64,000 nt of DNA. Source: Lateolabrax maculatus (lineage: Eukaryota > Chordata > Actinopteri > Acropomatiformes > Lateolabracidae). Positions 59,321 to 64,000 of this stretch are shown here, in pieces. How positions within the stretch are numbered: the stretch's first letter is position 1; every line of letters begins with the position of its first letter. Below the pieces are notes generated by a model. It searched no databases, was not told the origin of the DNA, and worked only from the letters and a program-made list of their open reading frames with translations. The translations under genes were made by a program, and so were the position numbers. The stretch covers positions 4,588,001 to 4,652,000 of the forward strand of contig CM062198.1 in NCBI GenBank assembly GCA_031216445.1. The letters run 5' to 3'.

Positions 59321-62300
59321 TATACAGTACAGTTTCCGCTCACTTTCAAAGTAAAACACATACAGACAAACGTGCTCTAATACTCTTTTGTCTGTTTTAC
59401 TTTTATTCATGTATTATTCATGTATTTATGTTAATCATTAATTTGTCATACTCCATAACCAAAGAGGCTAACGTGTATTGTCGATTCTTCTTTTGATCCC
59501 CGTCAAAATAAGGTCTTGAACTGGACGAGATTCTGTGGGTCCTTGAAGCTTGTCTAATGTCTCACGTGGCAGACCCATGTGGGCTTAGAGCCATGCCATA
59601 GAGGTGAAAAGCAGGCTAAGAGAGCATGGGCAGGTCACAAATGGTCTTCCAAGGCCAAACATTTGTTGGAAAATCCATTAGGCCCACAGCATCTACTTCT
59701 ATAAACTTAATTTATCAAGGGGTAGTTTATTCAGTGTAATATTACATTCAGTTGTAAGACAGATAACATATAACAGGTTTCATTTTTTCTTTCTATAGTA
59801 TAATTTGTAGTGTCAAACTAATTATATTAATATGCTTTTCATCTTTGCAGGTAAGGCCCCTTAACAGTCTCGCATTATGACTGTTGGCAAAAATTAGGCT
59901 GGAACATGCATTCTAATTAACATTATGTGTGTTTTTTTTTTTTTTTTTTGAATTGCTGTGATTACATTTTTATTGTGCACATCTCACTTTCATTTAACTT
60001 TCTGGGATGATTAAAAACATGCTTTTATTCTGAAGGGTTAATGAGCTGATTTCCAGCAGTGCCCTGGCTGTCTGTAGCAGCCTGATGCAGCCCTGTGTAG
60101 GCCAGACTGATGACCAAACCCTCTGTCCCATGTGGTGTGGAGGAGCAGAGAGCATATGCTGGACAGTCATCTCCATCAGTTTAATATTCTTGTAGTCAGC
60201 TGTATCTAGCTTTCTATATTTTAATACTAATAACAATGTTTATTACCACACTATAGAGGCTTATGTGTTACTGGTTCCCCACTCAGAATTGACATCATAT
60301 TTTCTTTGTTACGTTATATATATAGAATCTATCTATGTTACACATTTGTAGGGAAATGACTATTCACTAGTGACGTTATGGTAAGTAAGGCTGAATTATC
60401 GATTGGGCAAGGTGGGAACCTGCCCCAGGCCCAGGACACATAAGGACCTCAAGAGCCTTAGGTTCAATGTGCGGTGACTGGTAGGTGGTCATTTTCAGTA
60501 TTGTACCTTAGACACTACTAAAGCAAAATACCAAATGACATGAGCTCCTGTATCAAAAGCTTGTGTTAAGAACTTAATTATTTCAGCCGATGTTGAGTTC
60601 ACATGATGCAAATTTCTATATTAATTTGTGTTTAATCAAATCATCACTCTCATGCAAAACTGGGGCCATGTAACATTCCAGGAATAATGTAAAAAATACA
60701 CCAAGAAGTGCAGGAATTGGGGGGAGCCAAGCAGTTCATTATTGCCCCAGGGAGAGTCCATTTTTCTGTTATAATTTTCCTACAATATATCTATCAGGAT
60801 GTAGTTTAACTGCTATTTGTGGTGGGGGAATGTACATTTCTCAAGTGAAAGGATAGGTTCACAATTCAAACAATTCTTAAGACTTATTGGTTGGAGTAGT
60901 CGGTCCTTCTGTCCATACTGGTCTTAAAGTGATCTCTTCCTAAAGCTAACTGACAATGACGGGGAACAATATCGACAGTCAGACAACAATGTGAGCAACA
61001 ATGAATTCTGAAGTTCAGCTGAGGCCAAAATGAGGATTTCACACTCTGACTTAAACAAATCAAGCAAGTATCTTCCAAATTTCTTACTAAAAAGACTGTA
61101 ACTTTGGAAGATCCCCACTTGATTTGTCTAAAATGCAGACTGTTAGAGCCTCATGTTCGCATTAACTAAACTTTAGAATGTATTTTCACAGACAGAGTCT
61201 GTTTTGTCCCATTCACTTACATTGGAATCACTTTAGGTACAGATCTCTTTAGGGCCAGTTTGAACAGAAGGAATGATTGCAGCGACCAACAGCTGTTTCA
61301 ACGTACATATGGGCATGTGAGTACTGTTTAAAGATAGACTTGAGTATCTTCATTTGATGTTACTTTTTACTTGTACTCCGAAGAAATCTGAAGAAATACT
61401 GTACTTGTGATTCCACTATGTTTATTTGATGTCTTAAGTAAGTAAATAAATATTTTACAAATAAAACATCCAGTTATTTTATATAGGCTATTATAATCCT
61501 TGTTACAGATTAAACTACGTAACAGTATGAATAGTTAAACATAGAACATGAAAGTATGTAATTGACCTTGGAAATAGCAGTTTGACAAAAATAAATAAAT
61601 ACCTACCAATATACGTGCATCTATAATAAAACTCAAGATCCATTTATTGGCATTTTAGTAGGTGAAGCTTGATTTAAGATTACTATTTCTATTTTATTTT
61701 TCATTTTTTTGTTGGTCAAACTAGTTAAAATTAGCTCCATTTCAACCAAAGACAACTTAAACAATTCAGCTTACATCATAAACCAATATTATAGTATATA
61801 ATAAAATAACACTGAATAGCGGGATTTTGCCTAGCCTGGGAACCAGAAGAATCTGCGAGCTCATGTTTTATTTGCTCTGGCAGATACGTCTGACCCCTCT
61901 CCCATTCAAATTGATTTCTCTGCCGATTTATCAGGCTAACCAATCACAAGAGTTTATCTAGTATGAGGCGGGTTTAATATGATGACTGACAGAGAGGAGC
62001 GCTGCTCAGGTATCTTTGTAAATATCCAAGATGGCGCTGCCGATACGGAGCGTTCCACCGCCGGCTACAGCGGCAGTATTAAACAGACTGGACGGTAAAT
62101 TTCCTCTAAAAGCAGAACAAACAACTGCACTTAAACTTTATGTTGATAAGAAACATGTGTTTGCCGAACTTCTGACATGACGTACTGTCCGACAGACTAC
62201 TGACTACTGTCATTGCTCTGATTGGTTGTCTCTGCCTGTTGATAGTGGCCCTTGGAAATCAAAAATGAACTGAGAGGTTCCAGACTAGTATGCATTTGCG

Positions 62301-64000
62301 AATTAGTCTGATGATACCAGGCTAGATTTTGCCAGCATAATGACACTTTTATTTTCAATAGTCAAAGCACATTCTTATAATAATAATGATATAACTCTTT
62401 TCTTTTGTTTAAGTAAAAAACTGAATGCATATGATATTTAGTGTACTTTTTTATTTAGTAAACTATTTCCTAGGGACAACATCCTGCTGCTACAAATAGC
62501 AAATTAAAATCTTTACCACCATTATTGTCATAATTCCACCTGCACATTTTCTATGCAGGCCCATTCTTAAAGTCTTGCGTTACGGTATATTTTTGTTTTT
62601 GTCAAAAAATCCAATAAAAAGGTCAAAACCAACAATGAATGCATCTACAAACAAGGTGTGTGGTTCAAAGCCTGATATATCTTCTTCCTCTATGCAAAAG
62701 AGCTCCATCGTTGTCCAAAAACTATTAAAAACACATCACTGAGCCACACTGTTGCCCTGGGTGACATGTTCCTTCATTACCATGAACACACACACTGAAG
62801 TTAACTTCGACTCAATCCGACATACACCATCCTACTGCTGGAAAAATTATTCAAGGCATTTGCCACTGAGAATAGTCTGCAACAAATGTACTTTTTCCTC
62901 CTGTTTGAGTATAATTTGTTAAAAACCCATGGTCCCTTACTGTTGTTTGGAAATTAATTAGCCTTTTTTTTCATTGAATCTGCATGTGACCTGTTTCTTT
63001 CTTTTTTTTTAAGGTGTTTTTAAGTACTTTCAGAAGTGAGTAGCAGTAAGGTGAATTCCACTTGTATTGTTTCTCTATTCTCCTCGATTGAGCTTCAGTA
63101 AATATTTCTGCGTAAGACATCTAAGTCTCCTGTACTTAATTCAGTCATAAGTTAACCAGCTCTCAAGATTTCCTTCACAACAATAACATGAAAATAGAAC
63201 AACGCGAGTCTTATCCTTACAAACATACAATAAAAAGGGTTACGTGGAAGCGGTAAGATACAATTCTGAAACAGCTGAGGGTTGAAATGCTGAAATAGTC
63301 TAATCTTTCAGCATCCCAATCAGACCAGTTTTGCACCCTGCAGCCTGGTTTCTGTCAGTGTCCATCATTCACCTCAGTGCAATACACACACCCTGATTAT
63401 TCCCATAGTTCAGCCAAACAGAGCTCCATGCCATCGAGAGAGGGGGATCAAAGACACACACATACAGCCCTGCACACACACCACCACCCCCAGGCATTTA
63501 TTATCAGGTGAAGAATAGAAGCTGGCAGTGTATGAAGGGACTGGTTTTGACTTTGACTAATGAGAACATCAAAAAGCCTCAAATGTGCATGACTCTGCTG
63601 CTGTATGAGGGGGATCAGTCAGTAGGTTATGACTATTAGCAATCATTTAGAAGTTAGAAACAGCCAGTAAATATATCATATTGTATTTAAATAGGTCAAT
63701 GCCACTTTGTACAAGCTAAATAATTCTATTAACAAAATGTGTGTGATGGAGGTCTGGCGCCCCCTTTCATCCAGACATGTGCAGCAACATAAATCACTCC
63801 AGACAATTATCATTTTAATAATTTTAATTTCAAATATTTCCCTTAACTTGTTTTTTTTAACTTTAGAAATGTTTGTCATAATATGTAGTCTATGGCCTTA
63901 CATTACTAGACGGGGATTCCCTTTTTCATTGAACACATTAATTTTTATAAACACTGCTAAACTAAACTTAATGTGTTAACGTTTATATTTAATATATGGA
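59321..64000. other. Upstream non-coding DNA
   Basis: This lies 5' of the presumed adamtsl3 promoter. Apart from the MITE at 61,832-62,325 and a poly-T run near 59,931-59,950, I find no exon, RNA gene or clear element. The largest frames (60,884-61,118 minus, 63,676-63,979 both strands) lack recognisable motifs. The stretch at 60,400-60,760 has the flavour of a decayed dispersed repeat, but I cannot name it. Confidence 0.5.
61832..62325 (+). mobile_element. Helicase-fragment MITE, copy 4
   Basis: This is the best-preserved insertion, with ends TAGCCTGGGAACCAGAAGAA and TTAGTCTGATGATACCAGGC. The 8-bp direct repeat ATTTTGCC flanks it (61,824-61,831 and 62,326-62,333); the base on each side also matches. 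It keeps CCAATCACAAG, TTTGTAAATATCCAAGATGG and the ATG at about 62,031. That ATG opens a frame through PATAAVLNRLDGKF, then PLKAEQTTALKLYVDKK and HVFAELLT, ending in TGA where the others read AGG. It lies about 2.5 kb upstream of the presumed adamtsl3 promoter. Confidence 0.85.

Overview
The window looks like teleost fish nuclear DNA, probably from a percomorph. The signs are AT-rich non-coding sequence, very few and short exons, many (CA)n/(GT)n microsatellites, and fish-type transposable elements: L2-type LINE tails, Tc1, a Ty3/gypsy element, a DIRS element, a tRNA-derived SINE, and short TTAA-flanked and hAT-like elements. Nothing bacterial (operons, Shine-Dalgarno sites, CRISPR) is present.

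One host gene is recognisable: the 5' end of adamtsl3 (ADAMTS-like 3, punctin-2), on the minus strand. It is pieced together from three exons. A CpG-rich non-coding first exon lies at about 59.03-59.30 kb, with an AAG|GTAAGG donor. A start-codon and signal-peptide exon lies at 56,761-56,877. A 120-nt exon at 21,183-21,302 carries the conserved FLPEFALSPQGSF and QFLTYRYDDQ blocks of the mature N-terminus. Splice phases agree (0/0). The introns are about 2.15 kb and about 35.5 kb, and a third continues off the left edge. The thrombospondin-repeat exons are not in view.

Layout on the plus coordinate: 1-21.2 kb is intron 3 with short elements; 21.2-21.3 kb is exon 3; 21.3-56.8 kb is intron 2, which holds a decayed Ty3/gypsy element (23.2-28.3 kb), a Tc1 remnant (31.0-31.6 kb), a minus-strand DIRS element with gag, RT, RNase H and tyrosine recombinase (33.0-37.8 kb), an L2-like LINE 3' end (40.9-41.9 kb), a TTAA-flanked MITE (44.1-44.6 kb) and a second DIRS terminal fragment (47.8-48.2 kb); 56.8-59.3 kb is exon 2, intron 1 and the exon 1/CpG island; 59.3-64 kb is upstream DNA with one more MITE.

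The least expected material is as follows. (1) A four-copy, roughly 480-bp non-autonomous DNA transposon has 8-bp target duplications at three copies. It carries a promoter-like stretch (CCAAT, a YY1-like CAAGATGGCG overlapping an ATG) and a conserved N-terminal fragment that resembles a RecQ-type SF2 helicase. (2) The two DIRS ends share a terminal hairpin whose 6-nt loop is inverted between copies. (3) A roughly 205-bp inverted repeat brackets the DIRS recombinase C-terminal domain. All family names come from reading and memory; no search was run.
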